Assembly (NCBI RefSeq): GCF_005250615.1
Contig: NZ_SULM01000005.1
Location: 1 to 64,000 of the forward strand
Length of the DNA stretch: 64,000 nt
Source of the DNA: Pseudomonas rhizoryzae
GTDB taxonomy: Bacteria; Pseudomonadota; Gammaproteobacteria; Pseudomonadales; Pseudomonadaceae
Direction: 5' to 3'
A program made the position numbers and the translations under genes. The notes beneath the pieces are model-generated. The model made no database searches, was not told the origin of the DNA, and was given only the letters and a program-made list of their open reading frames with translations. Below are positions 45,794-55,538 of this stretch, in pieces; the first letter of the stretch is position 1, and each line of letters begins with the position of its first letter.

Positions 45794-47979
45794 GCCTGGC
45801 GTTTCCTCCGCTTGGTCTGGGTCAGCTCGAACAGCAATACCGAGCGTCCGGTGACCTGATAGGTATCTCCGAAGTTGAAGACGTCACCCGCGTCCAGGTC
45901 CGGCTGATTGGTGTCGAGTTGCAACGCCCAATGCTCGCCCTGGGGGACCTCCGGCAGGGTGAAATCCACCACATCATAATGAGCATTGACCAGAATCAGC
46001 AGCGAGGTATCCGCACCCTTGCGACGAATACCGGTCGGCTGAGCACGACCATCGAGCAGGATGCCCATGCACTTGTTGCTGCCGTCCTGCCATTGCTCCA
46101 CGCCCATCTCGTCGCCGCTGGGTTGCAACCAGGTGACGTCCTTGACGCCCAATTCCTCGTTGTAGACGCCGGTGAAGAAGCGGCTCCGGCGCAGTAGCGG
46201 GTAGCGTCGGCGCAGGTCGATCAGGGTGCGCACGTATTCCTGTAACTCGGCGCTCTTCTCGCTGATCTCCCAGTTGACCCAGCCGATCTCGCTGTCCTGG
46301 CAATAGGCGTTGTTGTTGCCGCCTTGGGTGCGGGCGAATTCATCACCCGCCAGCAGCATCGGCGTGCCCTGGGAGAGGAAGAGGGTGGCCAGCAGGTTGC
46401 GCATCTGGCGGTAGCGCAGTTCGATGATTTCCGGATCGTCGGTCTCGCCTTCGGCGCCGCAGTTCCACGACAGGTTGTGGGAGTGACCGTCCTTGTTGTC
46501 CTCGCCGTTGGCCTCGTTGTGCTTGTCGTTGTACGACACGGTATCGGCCAGGGTGAAGCCATCGTGGGCGGTGACGAAGTTGACGGAAGAGTAGGGCTTG
46601 CGGCCGCGGCGATTGAACTTGTCACCGGAGCCCAGGAAGATCTTCGCGAAGTCGCCGATCTGGTCCTCATCGCCTTTCCAGAAGGCGCGGGCGGTGTCGC
46701 GGAAGGTGTCGTTCCACTCCATCCAGCCGGGCGGGAAGTTGCCCACCTGGTAGCCACCGGGGCCGCAGTCCCAGGGTTCGGCGATGAGTTTGGTCTCGGC
46801 CAGGATCGGGTCCTGCCGGCAAGCGTGCAGGAAGCCGCCGCCTTCGTCGAAGCCGTCCGGCTCGCGGCCGAGGATGGTGGCCAGGTCGAAGCGGAAGCCG
46901 TCTACGCCCATCTCGGTGGCCCAGTAGCGCAGCGAGTCGGTCACCATCTGCAGCACGCAGGGGTGGCTCATGTTCAGGGTGTTACCGGTGCCGGTATCGT
47001 TGATGTAGTAACGCGCATCATCGGGCATCAGCCGGTAGTAGTTGGCGTTGTCGATGCCCTTGAGCGAGAGGGTCGGCCCCATCTCGTTGCCTTCGGCGGT
47101 GTGGTTGTAGACCACGTCGAGGATCACCTCGAGGCCGGCGTTGTGCATGCGCGCGACCATCACCTTGAACTCGCCGATGGATTGGCTGGCCATGTAGCGC
47201 GAGTGCGGGGCGAAGAACGCCAGGGTGTTGTAGCCCCAGAAGTTTCTCAGACCCTTTTCCAGCAGGTGGTTGTCATCCAGGAAATAGTGGATCGGCATCA
47301 GCTCGACGGAGGTCACGCCGAGGGACTTGATGTAGTCGATCACCTCGCTTTCCTGCAGACCGGAGAAGGTGCCGCGGGCGTTCTCGGGAACCGCCGGGTG
47401 CTGCATGGTGTAGCCGCGGACGTGGGTCTCGTAGAACACGGTGCGGTCGCGCGGGACCCGGGGATGGGTGGTGTTACCCCAGGTGAAGGCGGGGTCGATC
47501 ACCCGGCAGCGCGGCATGAAGGGCGCGCTGTCACGCTCATCGAAGGAGAGGTCGCCATCGGGATGGCCGATGGTGTAGCCGAACAGGGCATCGTTCCACT
47601 CCAGCTCGCCGACGATCTGCTTGGCATAGGGATCGATCAGCAGCTTGTTATGGTTGAAACGGTGACCGTTCTGCGGCTCGTAGGGGCCATGGACGCGGTA
47701 GCCGTACAGGGTGCCCGGGCGGGCGTCGGGCAGGTAGCCGTGCCAGATTTCGTTGGTGAATTCCGGCAACTCGATGCGCTCGATCTCTTCCTTGCCTTCA
47801 TCATCGAAGAGGCACAGTTCCACCTTGGTGGCGTTGGCGGAGAAGATGGCGAAGTTCACGCCAGAACCGTCCCAGGTGGCGCCCAGTGGATAGGGTAGTC
47901 CCTCACGCACACGAGACTTGGACTTACTGATGAAAGTGGTCGCTTCGGTTAACGGCTTGTGGGAATCAGTTGAAGTCAT
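45790..47979 (-). CDS. glgX: Glycogen debranching enzyme GlgX
   Basis: GlgX (729 aa) is an isoamylase-type GH13_11 enzyme that removes short alpha-1,6 branches from glucan. The N-terminal CBM48 (about 25-150; [21 protein letters not shown]) precedes the barrel with VVYNHTAEG, nucleophile region [13 protein letters not shown], acid/base region [16 protein letters not shown] and [14 protein letters not shown]. An N-terminal leader of about 25 residues precedes CBM48. It is the first gene of glgX-ybhP-clsB-ybhN. The 248 bp upstream separate it from the DUF2934 gene. Confidence 0.96.
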   Translation of the reverse strand: MTSTDSHKPLTEATTFISKSKSRVREGLPYPLGATWDGSGVNFAIFSANATKVELCLFDDEGKEEIERIELPEFTNEIWHGYLPDARPGTLYGYRVHGPYEPQNGHRFNHNKLLIDPYAKQIVGELEWNDALFGYTIGHPDGDLSFDERDSAPFMPRCRVIDPAFTWGNTTHPRVPRDRTVFYETHVRGYTMQHPAVPENARGTFSGLQESEVIDYIKSLGVTSVELMPIHYFLDDNHLLEKGLRNFWGYNTLAFFAPHSRYMASQSIGEFKVMVARMHNAGLEVILDVVYNHTAEGNEMGPTLSLKGIDNANYYRLMPDDARYYINDTGTGNTLNMSHPCVLQMVTDSLRYWATEMGVDGFRFDLATILGREPDGFDEGGGFLHACRQDPILAETKLIAEPWDCGPGGYQVGNFPPGWMEWNDTFRDTARAFWKGDEDQIGDFAKIFLGSGDKFNRRGRKPYSSVNFVTAHDGFTLADTVSYNDKHNEANGEDNKDGHSHNLSWNCGAEGETDDPEIIELRYRQMRNLLATLFLSQGTPMLLAGDEFARTQGGNNNAYCQDSEIGWVNWEISEKSAELQEYVRTLIDLRRRYPLLRRSRFFTGVYNEELGVKDVTWLQPSGDEMGVEQWQDGSNKCMGILLDGRAQPTGIRRKGADTSLLILVNAHYDVVDFTLPEVPQGEHWALQLDTNQPDLDAGDVFNFGDTYQVTGRSVLLFELTQTKRRKRQA

Positions 47980-48194
47980 CTTGACGCTCTCGGGATAGCT
48001 GGGAAGGAAGTAGCTCTGAGTCGGCTCTCAATACCTGCCGGTGGCTGAATCGATACAGATCCGGCTACGTGTATATGAAAGGCCCGACGCAGCGCAGTTC
48101 CGGCACTCCTGAGCGAGCCGACAAAGCGTTGTTTTTTCTAAAAAAATCGGGGAATTTCGGATGAAGCGCGGGCCACCACGAGGCGGCAGGGGAA

Positions 48195-48216
48195 GGCCTG
48201 GCCGAACGGCCAGGCC
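48195..48216 (-). terminator. Hairpin after the DUF2934 gene
   Basis: A perfect 9-bp stem, GGCCTGGCC with GGCCAGGCC, on a GAAC loop lies 11 nt past the stop. The T tract is poor (TTCCCC on the minus strand), so termination may be weak. Confidence 0.5.
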
Positions 48217-48227
48217 GGGGCATCACA

Positions 48228-48710
48228 TCACTCGCTTGCAGCGGGTTTTGCGGCGGGAGCCTTGGCGCGCGACGCGCGAGGTTTCTTCGGCGTAGCGGGA
48301 GCCACGCCAACACCCGTCGCTTCAACGTTCGCGTCCGGCTTGGCCTTGCTCGCACTGGCCTTGCTGGCGCTGGGCTTGACCGCCTGCTTGGCCTTGGACA
48401 CCACCTTCTTCGCCGCCGCCTCGACCTTCTCGGTCACGGACTGGCCTTCGGCCGCCGCCTCGGTCGCAGCCTTCTCACTGCCGCTCTTGGTCTTGCCAGT
48501 GGTGCTGACCTTGCTGGCAGGCGCCTTGCTGGTCGTGGTCTTGGTCGCCCGTGGCTTCTTGGCGACGGTTTTCTTGGCCACACCTTCCTGTTCGGCTTCG
48601 TACAGTCGGGTCGCCATTTCCCAATGGCGATCATGTTCGTGCGCCGGCCGTCCTTCAGACTCCCAGATCTGATAGGCGAGCTGCTGAATGCGTTCGTCTT
48701 TTTGGGTCAT
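48228..48710 (-). CDS. DUF2934 protein with histone H1-like Lys/Ala-rich tail
   Basis: This 160-aa protein has an N-terminal DUF2934 segment (about 1-42; RIQQLAYQIWESEGRPAHEHDRHW, ending in LYEAEQ). About 115 residues follow made almost only of Ala, Lys, Ser, Thr, Pro and Val (KKTVAKKPRATKTTTSK, AAKKVVSKAKQAVKPSASK), like AlgP/AlgR3 or histone H1 tails. The tail suggests DNA or polyanion binding and intrinsic disorder. The start overlaps the treY stop as TAATG, so it is translated with the trehalose genes. Function is unknown; P. aeruginosa has a small gene in the same place (PA2161 region, from memory). Confidence 0.85.
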   Translation of the reverse strand: MTQKDERIQQLAYQIWESEGRPAHEHDRHWEMATRLYEAEQEGVAKKTVAKKPRATKTTTSKAPASKVSTTGKTKSGSEKAATEAAAEGQSVTEKVEAAAKKVVSKAKQAVKPSASKASASKAKPDANVEATGVGVAPATPKKPRASRAKAPAAKPAASE

Positions 48711-51514
48711 TACGGTGCGGCTCCTTGAGTGGTGTCTTGTGTGCTGAGCAATCCAAGCGGAAAACGTGCCAGAACCTCGCCGATAGATAGCTCTTTCTTT
48801 TGGTCATGGACAGATGAGGGGACGAAAGTTTCCCCAAAACGGTACATGGACAAGGTTTCAGGGAGTTTTATCCGAGTGTCTTGCCAGGCATCCGCAGAAA
48901 AGCTGATTTTCCCACCGGCTTCCAACAGGCTGGACGTGTGTAGCGGCACCACGACGATGACCGCCTGCTCTTCCCAGGTGCGCGCGAAGGCGAGCACGTT
49001 CGCCGCGCGCGCACCTTCGACCGTCAGGGGTACATAGCTGCCTTCGGTGAACAGGCGCGGCTGCTGCTTGCGCAATTGCAGCACGGCGGCCAATACCTGC
49101 TGCTTGACCTCACCGTTCTGCCAATTCGCCAAGGCTTCCACAGCGGAAGCCTGCTGCGCCAGGGCGTCCTGGCGCGGGGCGTAGTCCACGGCGCGGCGGT
49201 TGTCTGGCTCCACCAGGCTGAAGTCCCAGAACTCACCACCCTGATAGAGATCGGGAACGCCAGGCGCCGTGTTGCGCAGCAGCAGTTGGACCAGGCCATT
49301 CAGGGCACCGGCCGGGGCTAGTTCCTGCACGGCAGCGACGATTTCGCCACGCAGCGAGCGGTATTTGTCATCGGTGAGCAAGCCTTCCAGGAAGGCTTTG
49401 CAGGCGGCTTCGTAGTCGCCATTCGGCGCCCACCAGTCCGACTCCAGCTTCTCTTCGCGCAAGGCTTTTTCCTGCCATTGCAGCAGGCGCTCCAGATAGG
49501 CCTGCAGGCCCTTGCTGTCGTCCGCCTGCAGGTCCAACGGCCAGCTGGCGAGCAGGGTCTGGTAGAGCATCAGCTCGTCACCGGGGGTGGGAGCGGGCGC
49601 TTCGTTCCACTGGCCACGCAAAGGTGCGGCCTGCTGCATCCAGCGGCTGACCTGAGCGATATAGGCCTCTGGTTTTTCCGATACCACTGCCAAGCGCGCC
49701 CGGGTGTCTTCACCACGTTTGTGGTCGTGGGTCGCCGTGGTCAGCATGTTGCGCGGGAAGTGCTCGGCGCGCCAGCCGCTGGCTTCATGGAAGGCACTCA
49801 CTGGCTGGGCGAAATGCTGGGGGTCGAAGCCGACGTCGTTACGTGAGAGCAGGGGCGCGGAGCGATAGCAGGCGGTGTCTTCCACCGCCTTGGCGGCGAT
49901 GGGCGAAGTGAGCTGCTGGAACTTGGTGATGGCGCGACGCTGTTCGCGACGGGCCAGGCTGCCCACCGGCTTGTGGCGCGGCGCCTCGCCACCCAGCCAG
50001 GCACGCAATTGCTCGAGCAAGGGTTGCTCCGCCTCGCTGACATGGGGCCGCGCCGCTTCCAGGGCGGTGTCGAACCACTGGGCATCGTTGCCGACGAAAC
50101 CCGCCGCGCCGGCGTAGGTGCGATAGACCTTGAACTGCACGATCAACTCCAGCAGCACCCGGCGAATGGCGCCTTGGCTGGTGTCACGGGTCCGCCAATC
50201 CTGCTGGGCCAGCAGGTGCAGGGTATGCACGGCCGACTCGAATTCGCTGTTCAGCGCCGTGGTGAGTACCAGGCGCCGCGCCTCCCGTACCTCTTCGAGG
50301 AAGTCTTCGGTACGGCCGGTGGTTTCCGCCCAGAACTTGCGCAGGGGTGCTTCACCACGGGCATCGTGCTGGACCGCCGAGACCTCGTTCATGAATTCGT
50401 AGCCAGTGGTGCCGTCGATGCCCCAGCCTTCGCGCAGGTGTTCACCCTCGGCGAGGATCTTCTCGATGTAGATGGGGAAGCCATCTTCCGGTGCACCACC
50501 GGATCGGCTGGCGCAGAGATCGTCCACCCGGCGGCGCAGCTTGCGGCAATAGGCGCGCGGATTGGCCAGGCCATCGATGTGGTCGAGTCTCAGGCCGTCG
50601 AGCAGGCCTTCGCTGATCAGGCGGAAGATCAGCGAATGGGTTTCCTCGAACACCTCGTGGCGCTCCATGCGCAGGCCGCCCAGTTCGGTGATGTCGAAGA
50701 ACCGCCGCCAGTTGATGTCATCCGAGGCGGTGCGCCAGCTGGCCAGGCGATAGTGCTGGCTCTCCAGCAGGGCATGCAGGCGTTCCTGGTTATCCGGCTG
50801 GCTACCATCGAAGGCGGCGATGGCCTTGTCGATGGCGGCGGCGACAGCGGGCTCCTTGGCGGCATCCGCCAGCTGGCGCTGGGCGCCCCGGGCTTCTGCC
50901 TGGTCCTTGGCGCGGGCGGAGAAGGCATCCGCGAACAGGCTCAGCTGGGGCAGGTCGCTCTCGCGCAGGATCTGGCCATAGGTGCCGGGATTGATGGGGA
51001 AGTGGTGGGCGTAGTACTCCACGCGGAAGGCGCCTTGTTCCGCATCGAACACCAGCTTGAGTTCGCCGGCCTGCAGGACGTTGCCATAGGCATCGCCGAG
51101 GAAGGGCAGCAGCACCTGGCCTTGCAGATCCGGATCGGGGCCGTACCAGTTGATGTCGTAGAAGCCGGCGTAGCGGCTCTGGCGGCCCCATTCGAGGATG
51201 TCGAGCCACCAGGCGTTTTCCGAACCGCCCACGTTGGTGTGGTTGGGCACGAAGTCGGCGATCAGACCCATGCCGTGCTCGCGCAGCCGGGCGACCAGGC
51301 GGCGCAGCGCCTCTTCACCGCCCAGCTCCGGGTTCACCCGGGTCGGGTCCACCACGTCGTAGCCGTGCACGGAGCCGGCGCGGGCGGTCGTGATAGGAGA
51401 CGCATAGAAATGGCTGATACCCAGCTTGGCGTAGTACTCCACCAGGGGCAGGGCATCGTCGAAGGTGAAATCCTTGTGGAACTGCAGGCGTACGGTAGCG
51501 CGCAAGCGACTCAT
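48710..51514 (-). CDS. treY: Malto-oligosyltrehalose synthase
   Basis: TreY (934 aa) converts the reducing-end maltose unit of a glucan into a trehalose unit by intramolecular transglycosylation. GH13_26 landmarks are TVRLQFHKDFTFDDA at the N-terminus, GLIADFVPNHTNVG, the nucleophile region GLRLDHIDGLANPRAY, acid/base region IYIEKILAEGE and the late TTATHDHKRGEDTRARL. It overlaps malQ upstream (ATGA) and the DUF2934 gene downstream (TAATG). It works with TreZ, encoded two genes upstream. Confidence 0.96.
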   Translation of the reverse strand: MSRLRATVRLQFHKDFTFDDALPLVEYYAKLGISHFYASPITTARAGSVHGYDVVDPTRVNPELGGEEALRRLVARLREHGMGLIADFVPNHTNVGGSENAWWLDILEWGRQSRYAGFYDINWYGPDPDLQGQVLLPFLGDAYGNVLQAGELKLVFDAEQGAFRVEYYAHHFPINPGTYGQILRESDLPQLSLFADAFSARAKDQAEARGAQRQLADAAKEPAVAAAIDKAIAAFDGSQPDNQERLHALLESQHYRLASWRTASDDINWRRFFDITELGGLRMERHEVFEETHSLIFRLISEGLLDGLRLDHIDGLANPRAYCRKLRRRVDDLCASRSGGAPEDGFPIYIEKILAEGEHLREGWGIDGTTGYEFMNEVSAVQHDARGEAPLRKFWAETTGRTEDFLEEVREARRLVLTTALNSEFESAVHTLHLLAQQDWRTRDTSQGAIRRVLLELIVQFKVYRTYAGAAGFVGNDAQWFDTALEAARPHVSEAEQPLLEQLRAWLGGEAPRHKPVGSLARREQRRAITKFQQLTSPIAAKAVEDTACYRSAPLLSRNDVGFDPQHFAQPVSAFHEASGWRAEHFPRNMLTTATHDHKRGEDTRARLAVVSEKPEAYIAQVSRWMQQAAPLRGQWNEAPAPTPGDELMLYQTLLASWPLDLQADDSKGLQAYLERLLQWQEKALREEKLESDWWAPNGDYEAACKAFLEGLLTDDKYRSLRGEIVAAVQELAPAGALNGLVQLLLRNTAPGVPDLYQGGEFWDFSLVEPDNRRAVDYAPRQDALAQQASAVEALANWQNGEVKQQVLAAVLQLRKQQPRLFTEGSYVPLTVEGARAANVLAFARTWEEQAVIVVVPLHTSSLLEAGGKISFSADAWQDTRIKLPETLSMYRFGETFVPSSVHDQKKELSIGEVLARFPLGLLSTQDTTQGAAP

Positions 51515-53577
51515 CGAGTGATCTCCGGATTGTTACGAGCAGCGCTCAGCACGCTTAGGCGTCGTTCAGGGGTGGCGGCGTCCAGCAGACGATCCGCGGG
51601 CGCATCCCAGCGGCGCAGCCAATTGGGGTGTTCATTAGTGGTGCCGGGCAGGTTGGCCTGCTCCAGCTGCCCCAGGGCGTCTTCCACCGGCAGGATGATC
51701 AAGGGCGCCGGGGTACGACCGATGAAGTCGATGGCCGCGTCGACCGCCGCCTCGACGTTGTCGACGCTGGTATCTTCCAGGTGCAGCACCTTGGCCAGGT
51801 GACGGCGATCCTCGGCACGTTCGGCCAACTGGTCTTCCCGGCTGGTGCCATCGGGCAGCAGGCCCAACTTTTCCTGCCAGTCGGCATCGCGGCCCTGCCA
51901 CCAACCGGTGAGGGTCGGCAGGTCGTGGGTGGTGGGCATGCCCATGGCCGTGGCGGACCAGGCCTTGGCCGCCTTGAACGCCTTGCCATCGCGCTCGAAC
52001 AGCAGGATCTGCATGCCCATGACGGCGCGTTCGGCCAGCCGCTCGCGGAAGCCTTCGGGCACCGTGCCCAGGTCTTCGCCCATGACCACGCAGCGATAGC
52101 GCCAGGACTCCAGAGCGACCAGCCGCAGCAGGTCGTCGATGGGGTAGGAGAGGTAGGCGCCATCGGCGGGCGAGGCGCCCTCGGGCACCAGCCACAGGCG
52201 TTGCAGGCCCATCACGTGATCGATACGCACGCCTCCGGCATGGGCGAAGTTGGCCCTGAGCATCTCGATGAAGGCCCGGAAGCCGTGCTTGACCATGCCG
52301 GTGGGCGAGAAGGCGGAAATACCCCAGCCCTGGCCCTTCTGGTTCAGCAGGTCCGGCGGGCAACCGACGGTGACCGAGGCCAGCAGCTCTTCCTGGCGAC
52401 TCCAGGCCTGGCTACCACCGCCGTCCGCGCCCACGGCGATGTCGGCGATCAGGCCGATGTGCATCCCGGCGTCGCGGCACTGCCGCTGCGCCGCGGCCAG
52501 GCCTTCGCTGGCCAGCCACTGGGTGAAGGCATAGAACTCCACATCCTGGGCATGGTGCTCGGCGAATTCGGCCACCGCCGGATTCTTTGGATCGCGGTAC
52601 TGCGGCGGCCAGTGCTGCCAGCTCGGCGACGCCTCGCCTTGGGTGAAGGAGGCATGCAGGGCCTCGAAGCGGCAGTGATTTTCCAGGGCTTCACCGCCCT
52701 CGCGGCGGAACGTCTCGAAGCGCTGGCGCAGTTCGCCGTCTGCGGTACGGAAATCCAGGTGCAGGGTACGCAGCAGGCGCAGGCGCAGCTTCGCCAGCGC
52801 CGGCCAGTCGATCAGCTCCAGCTGTTCGAGGCGCTCGGCTTCCGCCTGCAGGCCGGCCCGTTCCATGGCCTGGTGCACGCGGTCGGCGCCGAAGACCAAC
52901 TCCGGCGCCGCATAGAGCACGTTGAAGAACACCCGGCTGGAGGGCGAGTAGGGGCTGTAGCGACTGCCATCGGCGCTGAACATGGCGTGCAGCGGGCTGA
53001 TGGCCAGGGCGTCGGCACCCTTGCTGGCAGCGGCCTTGGCGAGTTGCACCAGGCCCTGCAGATCCCCCGCGCCGCTACCTCCTTCGCGTCGCAGGCTGTA
53101 GAGCTGCACCGCCAGTCCCCACAACCGGGCGTGTTCGTCGCCGGTCGCGTCGGCGATGGTGTAGCAACGCTCGGGCGCTACCGCGAGGGTCAGCGGTCTG
53201 CCGTCGATCTCTGCTTGGTGGTAACCCGGCTGCTCGATAGCCGGGAGTTGCCCCCGGGCGTCCACGGTGCCTTCCAGGCGCTCGCCACCTTCCAGTTGCA
53301 CCTGGTAGCGGACGCCGCTCTTGAATTGATCCGGCGTCCCGACGGGTTTGCCCACCAGCGCGGTGATCAGGGGCGGCAGATGGTCCTTGTCGCCCACCTC
53401 GGCCAGCTTGCGCAGACTCGCCTCTATGTCGGCGTCGCTATCGGCCGGCAATTCGATGGCTTTGAGCAGGTTGCGTAACGCCTCGGGGCTTACCCGCTGG
53501 CGCTGGCCATCGTAGGCCGTCCATTCGATGGCGATGCCGGCCGCCTTGGCCAGCTGTTCCAGGCGATCCCCGCTCAT
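51511..53577 (-). CDS. malQ: 4-alpha-glucanotransferase
   Basis: MalQ (688 aa), a GH77 amylomaltase, disproportionates maltodextrins and can lengthen chains left by debranching. Catalytic regions seen are the nucleophile in GGVRIDHVMGLQRLWLVP, acid/base in VVMGEDLGTVPEGF and the stabiliser in PTTHDLPTLTGWW. The N-terminal part (about 1-150) is the divergent extension of gammaproteobacterial MalQ. It lies between treZ and treY with 4-nt overlaps on both sides, so its substrate pool is shared with trehalose formation. Confidence 0.96.
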   Translation of the reverse strand: MSGDRLEQLAKAAGIAIEWTAYDGQRQRVSPEALRNLLKAIELPADSDADIEASLRKLAEVGDKDHLPPLITALVGKPVGTPDQFKSGVRYQVQLEGGERLEGTVDARGQLPAIEQPGYHQAEIDGRPLTLAVAPERCYTIADATGDEHARLWGLAVQLYSLRREGGSGAGDLQGLVQLAKAAASKGADALAISPLHAMFSADGSRYSPYSPSSRVFFNVLYAAPELVFGADRVHQAMERAGLQAEAERLEQLELIDWPALAKLRLRLLRTLHLDFRTADGELRQRFETFRREGGEALENHCRFEALHASFTQGEASPSWQHWPPQYRDPKNPAVAEFAEHHAQDVEFYAFTQWLASEGLAAAQRQCRDAGMHIGLIADIAVGADGGGSQAWSRQEELLASVTVGCPPDLLNQKGQGWGISAFSPTGMVKHGFRAFIEMLRANFAHAGGVRIDHVMGLQRLWLVPEGASPADGAYLSYPIDDLLRLVALESWRYRCVVMGEDLGTVPEGFRERLAERAVMGMQILLFERDGKAFKAAKAWSATAMGMPTTHDLPTLTGWWQGRDADWQEKLGLLPDGTSREDQLAERAEDRRHLAKVLHLEDTSVDNVEAAVDAAIDFIGRTPAPLIILPVEDALGQLEQANLPGTTNEHPNWLRRWDAPADRLLDAATPERRLSVLSAARNNPEITR

Positions 53578-55379
53578 GCCTTTTTCTCCAGCCAGACCAG
53601 CGCCGTATGAGCGGCCAGTTGGCCCTCCTGGCGCTGAGCGACAGCCTTGGCATCGCTGCTGTGCAGCAGCTCGCCGTTCGATTGCTCAGCCACCTTCACC
53701 GGGGCTTCGCTGAGGTTGAGTTCGATGGTCAGGCGACTGCCATCGGCCAGGGTCCAGCCGGCCCGTACGGCGCGGTCGGCCAGCGCCTCGGCGCCGGTGG
53801 CACGGGCGCCCTCCAGACGCGGGAAGAGTTCCTTGTGGCGGATCTCCAGCAACTCCCGATAGAGCGCGATCCAAGCGGCATGGTCGGGCTGATCCGCCTC
53901 GCCGAAGTTGGGTTTGGAATCCTCGAAGGTCTTGGGCGCGTTCGGGTCGGGGATCTGCTGGCGATGCTCTTCACTGGTGAAGAAATCGAAATCCTTGAAT
54001 TCGTTGCGGCGCCCGTCGCGTACCAGTTCCGCCAACTCCTCGTTGTGGCTGGTGAAGAACAGGAAGGGTTGGCGGCTGCCCCATTCCTCGCCGATGAACA
54101 ACAGCGGGATCATCGGGCTGAGCAGCAGCAGGGCGGTGGCGGCACGCAGCGCCGGCTCCGGGGCGAGGCGGGTGAGGCGTTCACCGAAGGCTCGGTTGCC
54201 CACTTGGTCGTGGTTCTGCAGGAAGACGATGAAGGACGAGGCGGGCAGGTCCTTGCTCGGCTCGCCGCGAGCCTTGCCATGGCGGGTCTGCTCGCCCTGG
54301 TAGATGAAGCCCTCGCCCAGGCAGCGCACCAGCTTGGCGGTCGCGTCCTGGGTGAAGTCCTGGTAGTAGCCCTCGTCCTCGCCGGTCAACAGCGGATGGA
54401 TAACGTTATGCCAGTCGTCCGTCCACTGGGCGTTGTAGTGCTTGCCGCCAAGCAGGGTGGCGGTGTTGTCCTCGTTTTCCAGCATCAGATGGACATGGCG
54501 ACCCGGCTCCACGGTGGCGCGGATTTCCTCGGCCATTTCTTCCAGGAAGCCTTTGTCATTGATGGCGTGCACGGCATCGAATCTCAGGCCGTCGAAGCGG
54601 TACTCCATCAGCCACATCAGGGCGTTGTCGATGAAGTAGCGGCGTACGGCATCCTGGCGGAAGTCGATGGCGGCGCCCCAGGGCGTGTGGATGTCTTCGC
54701 GGAAGAAACGCTCGGCGTAGGCGTGCAGGTAGTTGCCGTCCGGGCCGAAGTGGTTGTAGACCACGTCCAGGTAGACCATCACGCCATGGGCGTGGGCGGT
54801 GTCGATCAGCGACTTGAGGTCGTCCGGCGTGCCGTAGGACGCTTCCACGGCGTAGGGCAGCACCCCGTCATAGCCCCAGTTGCGGCCGCCGGGAAATTCC
54901 GACAGCGGCATCAGTTCGATGGCGGTGATGCCCAGGGCCGCCAGGCGCGGCACCAGTTTCTCCACCCCGGAGAAGCCGCCGAGGGTACCGACGTGCAATT
55001 CGTAGATGACGCTCTCGTGCCAGGGGCGACCCTGCCACTCCACGGTTTGCCAGTGGTAGGTGGTAGGGTCGATGACGATACTCGGCTCGTGGACATCGCC
55101 GGCCTGGGCGCGGGAGGCAGGGTCGGGCACCAGTTGATCGCCGATCTGATAGCGATAGCGCGTTCCCGCGCCACACTGGGCCTCGACGCTGAACCAGCCG
55201 TCGTCCTGGGCTTCCAGGGGGATGGTCATGCCGCCTTCCAGGGCCACCGACACGGCGTCGGCACTGGGCGCCCAGAAATGAAACAGCGTGCGGTCCTTGC
55301 TCAACAGCGTGGCACCGGCACGGGTCTGCCAGGCGTAGCCCCCGGTCACTGCGGCTGCGTCGCGCGAAATATCAGTCAT
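53574..55379 (-). CDS. treZ: Malto-oligosyltrehalose trehalohydrolase
   Basis: TreZ (601 aa) releases trehalose from malto-oligosyltrehalose made by TreY. It has an N-terminal CBM48-like domain (about 15-110; LFHFWAPSADAVSVALEGG), then the GH13_10 barrel with VYLDVVYNHFGPDGNYL, nucleophile region YRFDGLRFDAVHAIN and acid/base region HLMLENEDN, then the stabiliser FLQNHDQVGNRAFG. Its stop overlaps the malQ start by 4 nt. It is the first gene of treZ-malQ-treY-DUF2934, separated from glgA by 159 bp containing several hairpins. Confidence 0.96.
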   Translation of the reverse strand: MTDISRDAAAVTGGYAWQTRAGATLLSKDRTLFHFWAPSADAVSVALEGGMTIPLEAQDDGWFSVEAQCGAGTRYRYQIGDQLVPDPASRAQAGDVHEPSIVIDPTTYHWQTVEWQGRPWHESVIYELHVGTLGGFSGVEKLVPRLAALGITAIELMPLSEFPGGRNWGYDGVLPYAVEASYGTPDDLKSLIDTAHAHGVMVYLDVVYNHFGPDGNYLHAYAERFFREDIHTPWGAAIDFRQDAVRRYFIDNALMWLMEYRFDGLRFDAVHAINDKGFLEEMAEEIRATVEPGRHVHLMLENEDNTATLLGGKHYNAQWTDDWHNVIHPLLTGEDEGYYQDFTQDATAKLVRCLGEGFIYQGEQTRHGKARGEPSKDLPASSFIVFLQNHDQVGNRAFGERLTRLAPEPALRAATALLLLSPMIPLLFIGEEWGSRQPFLFFTSHNEELAELVRDGRRNEFKDFDFFTSEEHRQQIPDPNAPKTFEDSKPNFGEADQPDHAAWIALYRELLEIRHKELFPRLEGARATGAEALADRAVRAGWTLADGSRLTIELNLSEAPVKVAEQSNGELLHSSDAKAVAQRQEGQLAAHTALVWLEKKA

Positions 55380-55407
55380 GGATGGAAAACTCCCGAAGCC
55401 GGACGGC

Positions 55408-55440
55408 AGAAAAGAAACTGCGGCCCTGATGGCCGCAGTT
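55408..55440 (-). terminator. Terminator downstream of glgA
   Basis: On the minus strand AACTGCGGCC pairs with GGCCGCAGTT and is followed by TTTCTTTTCT. It lies about 100 nt past the glgA stop and before treZ. A second dyad GCGCTTTTC/GAAAAGCGC (55484-55492 / 55511-55519) lies closer to glgA. Confidence 0.65.
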
Positions 55441-55538
55441 GCAGTTATGACCGGTGGGAGTCGCTCAAAGTTGAGCGAGCCAGGCGCTTTTCGTCGGTCT
55501 TTTGCCGATGGAAAAGCGCTTGGTAGCCGCCCTGAGCG

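Noticed and set aside
49973-53478. Long plus-strand frames (over 600 codons each) opposite treY and malQ
   Set aside because: Antisense shadows; the minus-strand enzymes carry all catalytic motifs.
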